Assembly (NCBI GenBank): GCA_964019695.1
Contig: OZ026521.1
Location: forward strand, 34,728,774-34,792,773
Reading direction: 5' to 3'
Length of the DNA: 64,000 bases
From: Loripinus fragilis
Taxonomy: Eukaryota > Mollusca > Bivalvia > Lucinida > Lucinidae
Shown in pieces: positions 21,965 to 34,080 of this stretch; position 1 is the first letter of the stretch; the number at the start of each line of letters is the position of its first letter. Both the position numbers and the translations under genes were made by a program. Below the pieces are notes generated by a model that saw only the letters and a list, made by a program, of their open reading frames with translations, ran no database searches and was not told the DNA's origin.

Positions 21965-23059
21965 TTTGTAAAGTATAAGTACAGTTTTCTCAGCAATAAA
22001 ACCATTGGAACCCCTCTTTAAACTGTAAAATAAATTGAGGACTAAATAAAACTGACAAAAATTCCTGGATCGCTCATGTTGCCTCCTGCCCCCAAATCCC
22101 CTCTGCAGCTGATAAAATGTGGTTGCAGCATGTCTGTATGCGAAACATCTCGGTGTAAGTACAAAGCAAACCATTTATATTGTACTGATTTGTGTTGCTG
22201 CGGAACAGAAGAGGACGCAAGTAAACTATTGCCAGTGATCAATATGCTTATGACTTTTGAACAACTATTTTCATGTGGATTCAGAAATTTCTTTAGCCGT
22301 ATCAACAAGAATGCCTTATTGTCCGATTTTGACCTTTGAAGACGATTCTACCTAGAAGCATGCGAAAGATAAATCAGATTGTAACAGTTTTCTATTGCCC
22401 GTGCTATCGAAGTACAATGGGTAACTTGTAGAGGGGTTTATCCTTATTTCCATATCATGAACTATTAAGTAGACTCTTCTAACTTTTGATCCATCAGTGG
22501 TCAAAATCGGACTATAATGAGTTTGGTTGATAGTGTATGCTAATGATTATTACTACTATCTTTTATTTGGGTGTAGGATAAGCAGCTACAGATAAACCAA
22601 ACACTTTGAAGCGTGACTCTATTTACAATATCGATATGTTGTTCTAGAAAAAAGAGTTTCGGGCATTTATTTACATTTACTATAAAGCTTTGACATGCAC
22701 ATATGTTCTAGCCAGACTGGCTCATTTTACGTATTCTGCATCAATCGTTTGAAATAGAAAGACCCAAAGGTCACTGGTCAGAGGTCGTAGTACATCTATA
22801 TATATATAAGCATAAGAGATTATATTTACTCCGTTTATAATCAAAATCACTGTTTGTTTTTCATTCACTCCACTGTCTTTTTATTCGTAAATCGTGACGG
22901 CATTTACGTCCCACCCTCGAACTGACTTCACCCTATCTGAATATATTTTGTATGTTACGATTTAAAAGAGTTTGCATTCAGTCATAATAAGGCTACCAGT
23001 TCATAAAAGGAATATTTCCAAGCGTTGGAAATGGACAAAATGCATATATATGTGGTATT
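21965..23059. other. No gene recognised
   Basis: Frames at 22042-22339 overlap on both strands and show no domain. Confidence 0.4.
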
Positions 23060-23405
23060 TACATACTAGGTGTCATTTCAATGACGTCATCTTTTTGTTC
23101 TGATGCGAAGACAATATGGGCGACATGTTAATTTTAATTATTACCCCCTAAGATTAAATTTGGTGCATTGCGACTGAAATTGGCACACAAAATGCAAGAA
23201 AGTCCTGATCCCCATATACTACAATGGACATACCGTTTAAATTGCACTGATATAATATACGCTATTTTGATGACGTCATAATGACGTCCAGACGTGAAAC
23301 CCAGATGGGTGACCAGGTGATTTTCATTAGTTATCCCCTAAAGTTTGATTTGGTATAGGTCACCATAAATCGGCATCAAATTCGCACGGGAGTCCCGATC
23401 GCCCC
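23060..23405 (-). repeat. Dispersed repeat (GGTGACC / TGACGTCAT family), longer copy
   Basis: Two related units (about 23065-23260 and 23265-23405), each with TGATGACGTCAT-type words and TTAATTATTACCCCCTAAG / TTATCCCCTAAAG. Opposite orientation to 18860-19050. Confidence 0.65.
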
Positions 23406-23741
23406 TGACTAATAGATGATCTTACATGAGTGCCCATGTTTAATTGAATTTATTAAACGATTTGGGGAAAAGAGATAAAATGCGAGAAAATAAAGTGACT
23501 TGTGAACATGCTGATCGGAACCTATTATGATTGTAAATCAAGAACTAACGCTTTCTCGCGACTTGGTCTATTTAGGAAGTTATTAACCAACCCATAATTG
23601 GATATTTCATTAAACGGACGCAAAGAACCGATGCAGATGATCAAGGCCAACATCAGCCTTCGAATATTTAAAGAAGCATGCGTTCTATTTCTTAACGTAT
23701 CCATGCAAGGGGCTATATAGCCAGGAGGGACAAGCTATGGG

Positions 23742-23992
23742 ACCCCGTACTCGAAGTTATAAATCTGCTTTTCATTGAGCCGAGCATGAAATTTATCCTG
23801 TTCTTAAATGTTAAAATGCCATCAATGGTTGGCATTTAAATATTTATAAGCATGATAAATGCTGCACCTGGGAGTTTCAAAACAAGAATAATCTGGATTA
23901 TATTTAGCATTTTATTTTCTATGAGAAGTTGAAATTTCATGCTCAGTTTAGTTGAGCATGAAAACGTTTCATAATCTCGGGGTCTGGTGTGA
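23742..23992. mobile_element. Foldback MITE with GAGCATGAAA ends
   Basis: Inverted arms of ~50 bp: CCCCGTACTCG ... GAGCATGAAATTTA against TTTCATGCTCAGTTTAGTTG ... TCTCGGGG. The inverted relative at 55592-55825 shares TTTCATGCTC words and GGTTGGCATTTAAA. Confidence 0.7.
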
Positions 23993-24472
23993 TCGAAGGC
24001 TCAGGACTATTTTCTCTCGTCCCGGATCTCATTTCGCAACAATTTTGCAGCTTTGAGTATGAATACGAGACAGATCAATTTCTATCAAAACTTCCATGTT
24101 TTGCACCAATCAGTTTTTTAACTGTCTGATAAAGGAGAGATATCAAGAGTGTGTTTGAGCAATCAATTTATCCATATGAAACATAAATGTTATCTAATCT
24201 GAGTAATGTATAACATTGCATGTTCATTTCAAATGCATTCGTGAATCAGTGACATAATGATTAAAGTAAGAAAACATTTCTTCGCGAACATGTGAACTGG
24301 TCATGATAAGGATATTTTAAAGATAGCTTTCGTTAGTTTTAAGGGTATTTTAAATTCGTGAAAATATTTTCAGTTTCATACAATTTTTGTTATGTCTGGA
24401 TAAACTTATAGAATGAATCACTTATGGGTACCCACAATAGGTATTTTAGCCTGTAAGTACATGTAAAAAATA
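23993..24472. other. No gene recognised
   Basis: AT-rich, nothing supported. Confidence 0.4.
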
Positions 24473-24538
24473 AGTGTAAGTTAACATCCAAAGGGGTGGC
24501 AGCTGAGCTGCTACCCCTTTTGATGTTAACTTACACTC
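24473..24538. mobile_element. Short palindrome (hairpin element)
   Basis: AGTGTAAGTTAACATCCAAA pairs with TTTTGATGTTAACTTACACT; the centre is GCAGCTGAGCTGC. Confidence 0.8.
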
Positions 24539-24560
24539 ACGTTTTCTCCTAAAACAATTT

Positions 24561-24819
24561 CAGGCGCAGTCAGTAACGCGTCTGGCTACAGATGCGTGTC
24601 TGACTGCAGATCCAGGGGTCGCGAGTTCGATCCCGGCCCGGTCCCATACTTTCGTGGAGATTGATCATGAAATAATTTATACGGTCATTCTCCTCCCTTC
24701 CGCTGATTCATTCAAGAATGGTTGTTGTCAGTTACAAGCGAAAGTATGTGAACTGACCGTCCCGCAATGACCATAGCTGTTGACTTGGGACGTAAAGCAA
24801 CAAAACCAACCAACCAACG
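24561..24819 (+). repeat. tRNA-derived SINE
   Basis: tRNA-like head with B box GAGTTCGATCC at 24623-24633. The A-box side is duplicated (CGCGTCTGGCTACAGATGCG then TGTCTGACTGCAGATCCAGG), so the internal promoter spacing is abnormal. The body (CCGCTGATTCATTCAAGAAT, GTCAGTTACAAGCGAAAGTA) leads to TTGGGACGTAAAGCAACAAA and a CCAA-rich tail. Confidence 0.8.
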
Positions 24820-25087
24820 TGTTAAATCTTAAACATGTCTACCTGTTATCGTTGCAGTTATTTTCTGGATAAATACAATCGAACGGGACAAAGCTTTAAA
24901 AGCAGTTAAAAGGTAAAGCTGCCACCAAATCTGGTGTAAATTTACACTTAGGTTTTACAGTGTGGAATGATAGTGTATACGTACATTCCGTTCAAATTAA
25001 TGTCTCAGTGAAATTGTGTGAAAAATGATATTAAACAAAACACGCGCCTGGAATACATTGATTTTGGTGTGATTGCTTTTTCTAATA

Positions 25088-25377
25088 GGAGCTTGAAGGA
25101 TATAGCCTCAAAACCAAAAGCTCACGATGTCATAGCCTTAAAATCAAAAGCTCACGATGTCATTACCTTTGTTTTGAGGCTATAGAGGCTTGTTCGGTCC
25201 TCATTGTCTGCACAGGCGCGATACTCAAAGAATCGATTTCAGTATCTAAAATGCTCCTATCGTAAGACAATGGTTTGGTCCTTATATCACTTATATAGCC
25301 TCAAATCCAAAAGCCACGATGCCATTAGTAATGACGTGGTGAGCTTTTGGTTTTGAAGCTATGCACTTTAAGCTCCT
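25088..25377. mobile_element. MITE with ~40-bp inverted ends and an inner duplication
   Basis: AGGAGCTTGAAGGATATAGC at the left and the complement of GCTATGCACTTTAAGCTCCT at the right. CAAAAGCTCACGATGTCAT occurs twice near the left arm and again inverted at the right. Confidence 0.75.
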
Positions 25378-25931
25378 GTGATTTAGCTATCACTGGATTA
25401 TATGTTTCATACGGGCCTCGACCCAGTCAAGACTCAAACCAGTCTGCTCAGCTAAGGAGACGAGTTAAGAGCTGTGCATGTAGCAGGCTTAGCTATTATA
25501 TTCTTTTCAGAGAGCGCATAATATACCTTGACAAGAGAAGCACTGATCAGACTGCGTGGATGTTCAGGCTGGCCTACGCGTTTGTTGTTCACGTGCAACA
25601 AAGTCAGGTTTTCTCGCGTCGGGGCCCAACTTTTCACAATGCGTTTTAAATCATATGTCGTTGAATTCTTTATTTCCGATAAAACGCAACTTGAAAATGC
25701 GATAAGATGATAAGACTTTGATAATCACTTAAAAATGTTAAAGGGTGGTTTCTCTAGTGCCCCTACGAGGAAGTTAGTTTGAATGAATGATAATGATAAA
25801 ATAAATGATAATTGTTTGATTTTATTAGGAATAACTCTTTGCATGCGGGGAAATTTTTCATAGTTTTGTCGTCTGCTGTTTCAAAATCAACTTTTTGGAA
25901 ACAATATTTCTGGAATACCTTCAGAGTGTCT
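25378..25931. other. No gene recognised
   Basis: The frame 25347-25649 spans a dispersed repeat (about 25540-25640, CACTGATCAGACTGCGTGGA) and is not coding in appearance. Confidence 0.4.
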
Positions 25932-25987
25932 AACAGTTTGGATCCGGATCAGGCCCGACCTTTGGCCTGATCTGGGTACAAACTGTT
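25932..25987. repeat. GATCAGGCC hairpin
   Basis: AACAGTTTGGATCCGGATCAGGCC pairs imperfectly with GGCCTGATCTGGGTACAAACTGTT. Same family as 26774-26839; single arms lie near 6945 and 46095. Confidence 0.7.
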
Positions 25988-26773
25988 TGCATACTGTATC
26001 AGCAGACGACACTAGAAGGCAAAGAGTTATATGATGGTTTCTCTAAAGTTCCATACACGGAAGTTAGTTTGATAACATTATTCTAATTGGTTATATTGAT
26101 AGAGTGATATTTGGTCAAAATCAAACGCACAGATTAAAAAAGCGAAGAAAAAAAATTGGTTTAGAATATGCTTCAGCGTTTGTACACATACAAAAAAGCC
26201 ATACATTTAGGTGAGACGATGTACACTCAAAAATACTGCGACAGTTTTGCTTGTGTTGGTTACTTTCTAAGAAAAAGGCACACTTTATGAACCCTACTTA
26301 CTTCATTTTTACGTGAATGCACCTTCGGATAAGAACCCATTTCAATATGTAATGGCTAAATTATATCAATACGAAGAAATAACAGCAGGGGTTCCATTGT
26401 TGAACTGCAAAATACATACTCAACTAAGTAACAAACATATGATGCATATGGACAAGACACTTCAGAATCCGGATACATATAGCGTATTTTAAAAAGCGAA
26501 ATATTGTTTATTAAACACCAAACCTCCGCGGCGACGACACAGAATTTAACTAATGTAGGCATAATAGTTATCTTTGATTATTTTGATGATAAAAAATTTG
26601 GAATCGAAACGTACATGTATGTCTGAAAAAAAAATTCTTTTGACATTATTGCTACAGTTTTTATACTCACTAACCCTTCGCCTGCTACGAAAAAATGCAT
26701 CTGAAAATGACGTCTGATGAAATCGTCTGCTGCGTGTAAATGTTTACGTCAAGGACTTATTTCGGTATACAGA
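25988..26773. other. No gene recognised
   Basis: AT-rich; 26030-26075 repeats the wording of 25745-25780 (GGTTTCTCTA ... GGAAGTTAGTTTGA). Confidence 0.4.
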
Positions 26774-26839
26774 CAAACAATGTGTACCCAGATCAGGCTG
26801 CTCCTAGAGGAGCAGTCTGATCTGGGTCCACATTGTTTG
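26774..26839. repeat. GATCAGGC hairpin, near-perfect
   Basis: CAAACAATGTGTACCCAGAT ... inverted as ATCTGGGTCCACATTGTTTG, with centre GCTCCTAGAGGAGC. Confidence 0.8.
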
Positions 26840-27749
26840 CTACAGATCTCGAGACGTTTTAAAAGGACCAGCAGACGAAACGCAGCAGAAGACATTTATT
26901 CGCCATTAGCAGCCGAACTGTTAAATTATTTTGATGAAAAGTGTTGAAGAAGCTTAGATTTTTAAATGATGATTGAAAAACTCCAGTTAAAAGCTTCTCA
27001 TTTTTCATTAACTTTAATTTGTATAACACTAACATGATAATATTTGAGCTCATTGACAAGAAAACCCTTTTCCCTCATATGAGAGCATCAAAGACGCAGA
27101 TCAGCTTGTGCATTGGCGCAGAATGGTGTTCGCTGCCGAGGTTGTACAATAGTACACCTAACATCCAAGTCTTCAATATTCTACATATATAGTAAAGTCG
27201 TAGCTGGAGCTGACAGGTTTGATTGTTAGCTAGGCGTTCAAACTTCACTAAAAGGCAGGGTTTTCTCGTGACGTGGCTCATACAAAGATAGACTTACATG
27301 AAATATGACCATCAGCGCATGAAAAGAAAATTCGAGAATATGATAACAATATCAACAAAAGCTCACACCAGTATGAGCATTAGCGCATTTATTATCCGTC
27401 GCCGTTATGATGAATATTCCTTAACTCTAAGACACGAGCAAGACCAATAGATAGCGTATTTCCGAATACATGTATTTCCATCTAAGCTGATATAGCATTA
27501 TCACGAGTATCTTTTATCGCACTGTCATTTTCGTGTAAAATACGCAAACTGATGCTTATTAGTGTTTGTGATGTCCATTTATTATATCCCACGCTTCCTT
27601 CATACGAAATGGAACGATTTATTATACAAAAAGCAATTACCTGATTTGTAAATTCCATGGTAAGATTTGTCGCTGGTATATTATTCGTACATGTTAAATT
27701 TAAAGGCGAAAACGTATAGGCCTACATGGTGCTTCTTACTTCTCAACCA
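26840..27749. other. No gene recognised
   Basis: A dispersed repeat fragment at about 27085-27280 (GACGCAGATCAGCTTGTGCA); otherwise nothing supported. Confidence 0.4.
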
Positions 27750-28117
27750 AAACATATGCTATGGTTACCAAAAAGAACCGTCTCAATGAGATTCAGACGA
27801 TTCTTTTGAGCACCCAAAGCATACGTTAAAATTGATGGGTAAGAAAATACTTACAGTTTTACGCTCAAATTTTTGGTTAATCTATACCTGTGCATAGAGG
27901 GATATGCCTAAGCGATTTTTAGCGAGGAATACATGTTTTTCTGAATAGCCAAGATTGAAACATTCATTACATAGGTCAAGATAAGCAAAAAATAAAAAAA
28001 TAAAAAAAAAACGAGCGTAAAATTGTGAATATTTTCTTACCCATCATTTTTAACATTTGCTGTGTGTGCTGAAAAGAACCGCCTCATTGAGACGGTTTTT
28101 TAATACCCACAACATAT
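27750..28117. mobile_element. Foldback element upstream of the receptor
   Basis: Inverted arms of ~110 bp (27750-27866; 28013-28117), with GATGGGTAAGAAAATA and its complement as the best-conserved part. Each arm also contains its own small hairpin around CCGTCTCAATGAG. The element ends 240 bp before the receptor ATG. A related hairpin (GTCTCATTGAGA) lies at 59853-59905. Confidence 0.8.
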
Positions 28118-28357
28118 GAAAAATAAGAACACTGTATCTTATCAAGATGCCTGGATTAGAAAATTCATGAAGTGCATTACTATTACTATATATAAATCGT
28201 TGAGCATCTGAAGTGTTTAAAGAGACAGTAGTTAATAGTTTCTCCGCAAAGCAGCTGTCATGTACCTATAATAACAAAATATATTTGGTCATGCTTACAA
28301 GCTGTTGTAAGCTATATCATCAGACTCTGAGGTAACCACAAAAAAACAAGCTTCTTT

Positions 28358-29379
28358 ATGGAATATCCTGACAATACTACATGGAGTTTAACAACAAACA
28401 AAGAACATAATGATACAGGCGACACTGATGGCGAACATAAATGGGAAGAAGAGACGATTAGTGAAACTTTGTGGAAAATATTTCCTGTAATCATCTTTGT
28501 GATTGGATTTTCTGGAAATATATTAAATATTATGGTTTTAAGACGACTTGGTGTTAAACGTCAACCAACCATGGTTTTCATCCTGTTTTTGTCTATCACT
28601 GATTCTCTAGTCTTAGTCTCCGGACTACCACGCTACTGGATTAAATATACATTTGATTATGATATCAGAGCGATCTCAAACGGAATGTGCAAGATGGGCT
28701 TGTTCGTGATATACTCGTCAATGCAATACTCTTCATGGGTTCTTGTTGGTGTCAGTTTGGAGAGAGTTGTTAAAACTTATTTTCCCTTCAAGTACAGAAT
28801 TATTTATAGCTTCAAAAGTGTGGTGATTGGATTGTGCGTTCTTATTGTTTGCGTCTGTGTCATAAATGTCCATTTCTTCTGGACCAATGGAATTAACAAT
28901 TTCACAGAAGGGGACTGCGGTTCATTATCAGAATACCATTTTTATTTTGATGAAAATGTGTTCGTTTATATTGACTTTGTTTTCTTGAGTGCTGCACCGT
29001 TTCTGATTATGTTCGTAAACAATATCCTACTCACGCGAATTCTAAGACGTATTCAAAAAGAGCGTGCATCAATGATGCATGATAGCGTGTTCAGAAGGAC
29101 ACAGCGGGTCAGTTTGAAAATGACAAGGATGCTTCTTATCACTAGTGTCTACTTTGTTGTTGCAACAGCACCTATCTCAATATACTTCATTGTAGATACG
29201 TATTACAGACCGAAATTCGAAGAGGACGGGAATTCTCGTGCCACTGCAAAAATGGATCTTGCCTGGACTATAGTTTATTTATTCCAGTTTTCCAACTATA
29301 GTGTTAACTTTTATTTATATACTGCTTGTAATAGACGATTCAAAGAGGAGTTTAGGAATATTATTTGCTGTAGGAAAAG
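28358..29379 (+). CDS. Class A (rhodopsin-like) GPCR, main exon; orphan neuropeptide-receptor-like
   Basis: Encodes all seven helices of a plasma-membrane G-protein-coupled receptor. The N-terminus (residues 1-38) is acidic with NxT sites at N6 and N18. Helices lie near 39-62 (N54 is the TM1 Asn), 70-92 (D82 is the TM2 Asp), 108-137, 151-174, 202-226, 253-280 and 300-323. C111 and C187 can form the conserved disulphide. TM3 ends in ERV (135-137) instead of DRY. TM6 keeps Pro272 but lacks the Trp of CWxP. TM7 has NFxxY (317-321) instead of NPxxY. Helix 8 ends in two Cys (337-338), likely palmitoylated. This pattern resembles large lophotrochozoan orphan families distantly like FMRFamide, GPR139 or TRH receptors; the ligand is unknown. 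Without splicing the frame stops at 29381-29383 after 341 residues, but that stop lies inside a perfect donor, so the coding sequence probably continues at 59436. Upstream exons cannot be excluded; the start is the first in-frame ATG. Confidence 0.93.
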
Positions 29380-29385
29380 GTAAGT
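29377..29385 (+). other. Splice donor overlapping the receptor's apparent stop codon
   Basis: The sequence AAG|GTAAGT matches the 5' splice consensus completely, with the exon ending at 29379. The TAA that would end the 341-residue frame is made of intron bases 2-4 of this donor. Splicing here leaves two bases (AG) of a split codon, a phase-2 junction. This is inferred from sequence alone; retention of the intron would give a short-tailed receptor isoform. Confidence 0.75.
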
Positions 29386-29412
29386 GCTACTCTTTTAATC
29401 ATTATGATTGGT

Positions 29413-29530
29413 TAATCGCTTGTTAAATTAATGGTCTGTTAAAATTTTAACCAATCAGGTTTGACGCTACATTGTAACGTCAAACCTGCTTGGTTGAACA
29501 TTTAACAGACCGTTAATTTAACAAGCGATT
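29413..29530. mobile_element. Palindromic element just inside the receptor intron
   Basis: AATCGCTTGTTAAATTAATG ... inverted as CGTTAATTTAACAAGCGATT; arms of ~54 bp, central loop near CTACATTGTAA. It starts 33 bases after the donor. Confidence 0.85.
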
Positions 29531-29639
29531 CACTTATCAAATAGTTTACGCAACGGGGCCCAGGAACTGCCACATTCATAGCGTAGTAAGCATATGAAAG
29601 CGAGCCACTATCTGCCCACCAGCAAAACATCTGAGGCAT

Positions 29640-30555
29640 TATGCGAAAACTCAAATTCTCGTCCAGTCGGAACACTCTTTATCAAATATACGTATCTTAT
29701 CGATTGCCAGTGTTAGAGTATGCCTGCATTGTTTGGGACGGCTGCGCAGCACACAATTCTGACACACTGACAGAATTCATAATGAGGCTGCCTGTTTCGT
29801 AATAGTTTTGACTAGATCTGTATCCTTGAAAATACTGTATAAGGAATGTGGTTGGCTTTCACCTACTGAAAGAAGGAGACAGCAAAAACTAAGCTTCATG
29901 TTCAAAGCCCTTCAATATTTACTATCAGCGTATGTATATATCTGATCTTATGCCACCATGCAATAGTAAGAAAAAAATCGAACTATCCCCTCCGTAATAT
30001 GAAAAACTACTCAGTTCCGCACGCGCGAAAAGAAACCTTTAAGAATTCCTGTATTCCGTCAGCAATTTTACTTTGGAATTCTGCCGATAATAACCTTAAA
30101 GGTTAAAATACCCTTCAGGTATTCAAACAACAGTTAAGAAGATCTTCCAGCATTAACCTCAAAGTCCCAAGTTATTATGCCTCTGGGAACCGGAGGTTAT
30201 CTGTTCTGCACGCGCGAATTTGCAACAACTGCAGCAAGTTGAATCTCGATTTATTCACCATTTTTTGCGTCCTGACCCAACTTATAGCTGTCAAGTGGAA
30301 GCCAAAAACGCCAAACACTACTTCTTTAGATGTCAGAATTATATTAACCAACGTTTGGTTTTATTTGACTCCCTGAGAAGTTTTCTCCCACTAAGATTAG
30401 AAGTATACTGTTGTTTGGAAATCCAAATCTCAGTGATGCAGAAAACGAAATCATTTTTTAATATGTTCAAATCTTTATCAAGATGTCAACTCGCTTTGAC
30501 CAACAGATTATTAAGCGTAAACAAAAAAATAAAAAAATCAATATACATTTGAACT
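29640..30555 (+). pseudogene. 3' end of a LINE ORF2 (post-RT region), decayed
   Basis: Several short frames together read like the C-terminal part of a non-LTR retrotransposon polyprotein. Visible are PVLEYACIVWDGC (about 29710-29750), VSLKILYKECGWLSPTERRR (about 29820-29875), PSYYASGNRRLSVLHARI (about 30165-30220), and C-x(7)-HYFFRCQNY (about 30285-30340), which resembles the terminal zinc-knuckle-like motif. There are stops and frame shifts throughout. It lies in the putative receptor intron, on the same strand, beginning ~260 bp after the donor. No poly-A tail or target duplication was identified. Confidence 0.8.
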
Positions 30556-30792
30556 TAATTTAAACTAAATTCTTGGTGTTCCGTCCAATTACTCATCCTC
30601 ATTCTCATTACCCTCATCTAGTTTCAAGAAAACAATGATTCTGATCAAAATTCTCTGAACTAATTAGAAACATGTTCGCCATTGTTTATGAATTGATTTG
30701 TATGTATGCTGTAAAAGGAAGGGCCATAACGAATGTTGGAAAAACTTGTGACCTGACCCATTGCTTTATATTGGCAATTAATATGTTTAAAC

Positions 30793-30830
30793 TACCAGCG
30801 AAACGCCATTTAAACTGCCTTTCGCTGGTT
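30793..30830. repeat. GCGAAACGCCATTT hairpin fragment
   Basis: ACCAGCGAAACGCCATTTAA pairs with AACTGCCTTTCGCTGGT; related to the 15958-16196 MITE. Confidence 0.7.
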
Positions 30831-30850
30831 GACTGATAGTGGCAAAGGAC

Positions 30851-33800
30851 TTGACCAGGTGCTCGCGCTGGGAGATCACAAACGATCCCTTGACACCTGG
30901 AAGAGATACAAACACACAATTAAACAATCAAGCCAAATATATGTACGGACGCAATATTACATCAGACACACAGCACCACATCACAAGACAAGGACAAAAA
31001 TGATGTTAACAGGCAGTTAGAACACCACAAATAACTACATGTGCATTACCATATCATTTAAGTGGATATCAGCCAATGCTTCAGGGGCTAAACATAGTTT
31101 ACTTGGCAAATTTACAGCCTAAACAATGTATTTGGTAAACCACATGATTGCTATCTAAATTCTTCAACAAAATATGTACAGAAAACAAGGTCAATGGTAT
31201 CAATACAAATTCTCATGCTCACAATGCTTTTTCATGAGGTGAAAGGTTACGGGGGAAAAGTACTACCCAATATTTACCTCCTTTCAAAATGAATAAGAAA
31301 TAAATCAAACAAAACAAACAAATAAAACATACTCTCATTTCTAAATTTTCAGAGCATGCAACCGCCCTTTTTCAAGTAAAGTCGTCGAAAGTAAGCACGG
31401 CGATATGCATAGGTCATGCAACTGCCACAAACAATGCTGTATAACCTTACTGCAGCACAAGAGAATAATTCGAAATCACGTCACGCACAATTTAAGCAAA
31501 GAATGCATATTACCATTGCTCAGTAATAAATGGCTTCATTCAATGTCATAATTTTGCTTTATAGCACCATTGGGTATCCCATATTGTTATGAAAAAATGC
31601 TTGACAGTTTCGAATTTCACTGCCAATGGTAAATGTCTTAGAAAGGCCACAAAACAAAGAGAAAGTTACAAGGACTTCAAACAGTCTTATTGAATTATCG
31701 TCATTAACCGTTTAAATGATATTTTCCCGTAAAACAGGTAGTTGGTCCAGCCCTTGGATTATTTACAAAAGGCTTTTCATATTGGACAAGTAGTGATAAT
31801 AAAAACTACGGGCTGAAATTATGTTTCTGCTTTTCAATATATAGGAAATAGTAAACGTTTTTGAGCTGCTCCCCAACCCTTGACCAAACTTATATTTTTG
31901 CATACAGCTGTAGTTTGTTTTACATTGCATACCTCATTTAAAAATGGCATGCTTGATCAAAGCTGTAGGTGGGGGCAGCTGTCAAAATTCTCAAAATGCT
32001 CAAAAACAAATTATTATTGATTTCGTGTAAACATGTAGTGTAACCTCCATTTACCAGGAAATGTATACATTATGTTAATAGTTATGGAATATCTCAGCGA
32101 ACAGGCGAGACTGATTGGTCTGTAAGCAGAACAGGTACGAGTAATAGTCAAAAAAATATGGACAAGCACTTTTCAGCCTAAACAACGAACTGTTCTGGAC
32201 TCGAATTTTATGAAAAACGCACCAGTTTCATCTCATATATTTCCATCTCTATAGATTGAATGCCCGACAAAACACTGGCTTTCTGCGAAACAATGGTCAC
32301 AAAAATACCCATTAATCATAGACACTAAGGTCCTGGAACTGTCTATATATACAATGTTTCCCAAATATATACTCAGCGTCAATGAAAAGTTACCAGCATT
32401 GAAATTTCAATATTTTGGAAAATATATAATACAGATCTTTGGCTACTGTTACGTTCATGTTTCTGGTCAACAACAAACTGGTTTGGAGATATAAAACAGT
32501 TCCACGAGCCCTGCAACTATGGTGCACGTAATGCACGTGCATTTTATGTTTTTCGTAGTTTTGAAGAAATCTAAATCATCATTTCAGAAGACACCGAGCC
32601 AGAAAATGCCCTAGACATTTTCACTGAAAACGCCACCAAAAAGGTTTGGGTTAACCCATTAAACGCAAAAAAATGGAGCTCAAACTTTAAGGTAGCACCA
32701 AAACTTTGCATTTTCCTATACAATGCAATGGAAACTATAGGGGTCCGTCAAGGAATGAGTATAATGCATTCGGATGTGATGGATACCGTTTTCCATAGTT
32801 GTGATGCATTGGACTCTATGCCGCAAAATTGAGTGTTGAAGTATCCGCAGTTCTTCGTTCAGAATGAACTAATATTGTCCTATGTTAAGTGTATGTGATT
32901 TACTGGTAAATGAGTATACTTACTTTAGTAGGTACACAGCTTGTCAGGTCTTTATATAACAAAGCACATAAATAAGTTGCCAATTTTTTATAGTCCTAGC
33001 TACAGGCTCTCAAATTATGGGCAGATTGAATACGAGACTGATCAATGTCCTTTTTAGATAAAGAGACCATGAATAAACTAAAATATGCTAATGGATTTAT
33101 AAACCAGTTAAAGGCCACTTCCAGGAAGATTCAATTGAATTTCCATAAAAGAAACTGTTGTAAGAAATAAGATCAACCTGGATGATATGAAATCATGATA
33201 TTGACGTTTTGTAGATAAAATTAGATAAGATTCTGTTCTTGATTAGGTACATACACCGGTTTAGATGCCATTTTTTGATTAAATAGAATGATTGAAAATT
33301 AGCCATCTAATTATAGTCGGCAATATTTGTCTGGAAGTGGTATGGGTCCCGGACTCTGAATGGTTCATATTATATGTGCCCCCCTTGCCTGTCCCTAGTT
33401 GCATAAAGTATGTACAGTATGCACAGTGTCAACGGATTCCAAACTAGGTTTCTTATTAGGTGGTTACTGATGAATTGGTTAATTCCACAATATTTAAAAT
33501 GATTTTGTACAGAGTTTGCATCTTGCCATATTCTAAATAATCAAATGACTTTATGCTCTTATGCACTTTCACTGATTAATACTCCTGTATAGTGGCATAG
33601 CTTATTACAAAATGTCAATATTTCAAGCGGTACTTATATGCTGCATGCAATTTAGGCAACGAGAAAGCATTTTTTAATTCAAAGAAAGGAAGGAAATCTT
33701 GCCTGTCATCTTTGGTTGGTCGGTCACGCACCAGAGAGTTTTCGTAGCTGACGCTGGGTCAAAAAGTATTTGCTTCATCTATGTTCTTTCTGAAGTTTAG

Positions 33801-34080
33801 CGATAGCTCTGTCCACTGTACTAATGCAAGTCGCAATACAGCATGACGTGTAGTCATAAGTAAAGTGTTCATTTTCTGGCAGTTTTCTTGGAATATGCAT
33901 AACTATTATTACCAAGTCCTTCAGACTGGATGGACAGCCAGGTCATTAGGATTAAACATCTGACCAGACAGTTTATATGTAAATGCAACTAATGGCTAAT
34001 AGGTAATCGTTAAATTGCTAAACATCAAGGCTGTTAATAACAATATATTATTTGCATTTGTAAGACATTCTGCGAATAGT
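30851..34080. other. 3.2-kb stretch with no gene or repeat recognised
   Basis: AT-rich, no long frame, no element ends found. It lies in the putative intron; conserved regulatory sequence cannot be judged from one genome. Confidence 0.5.

Noticed and set aside
28358..29383. Treating the receptor as a complete intronless gene
   Set aside because: The stop codon is embedded in a perfect donor and a phase-matched tail exon exists; the intronless form is kept only as a possible isoform.
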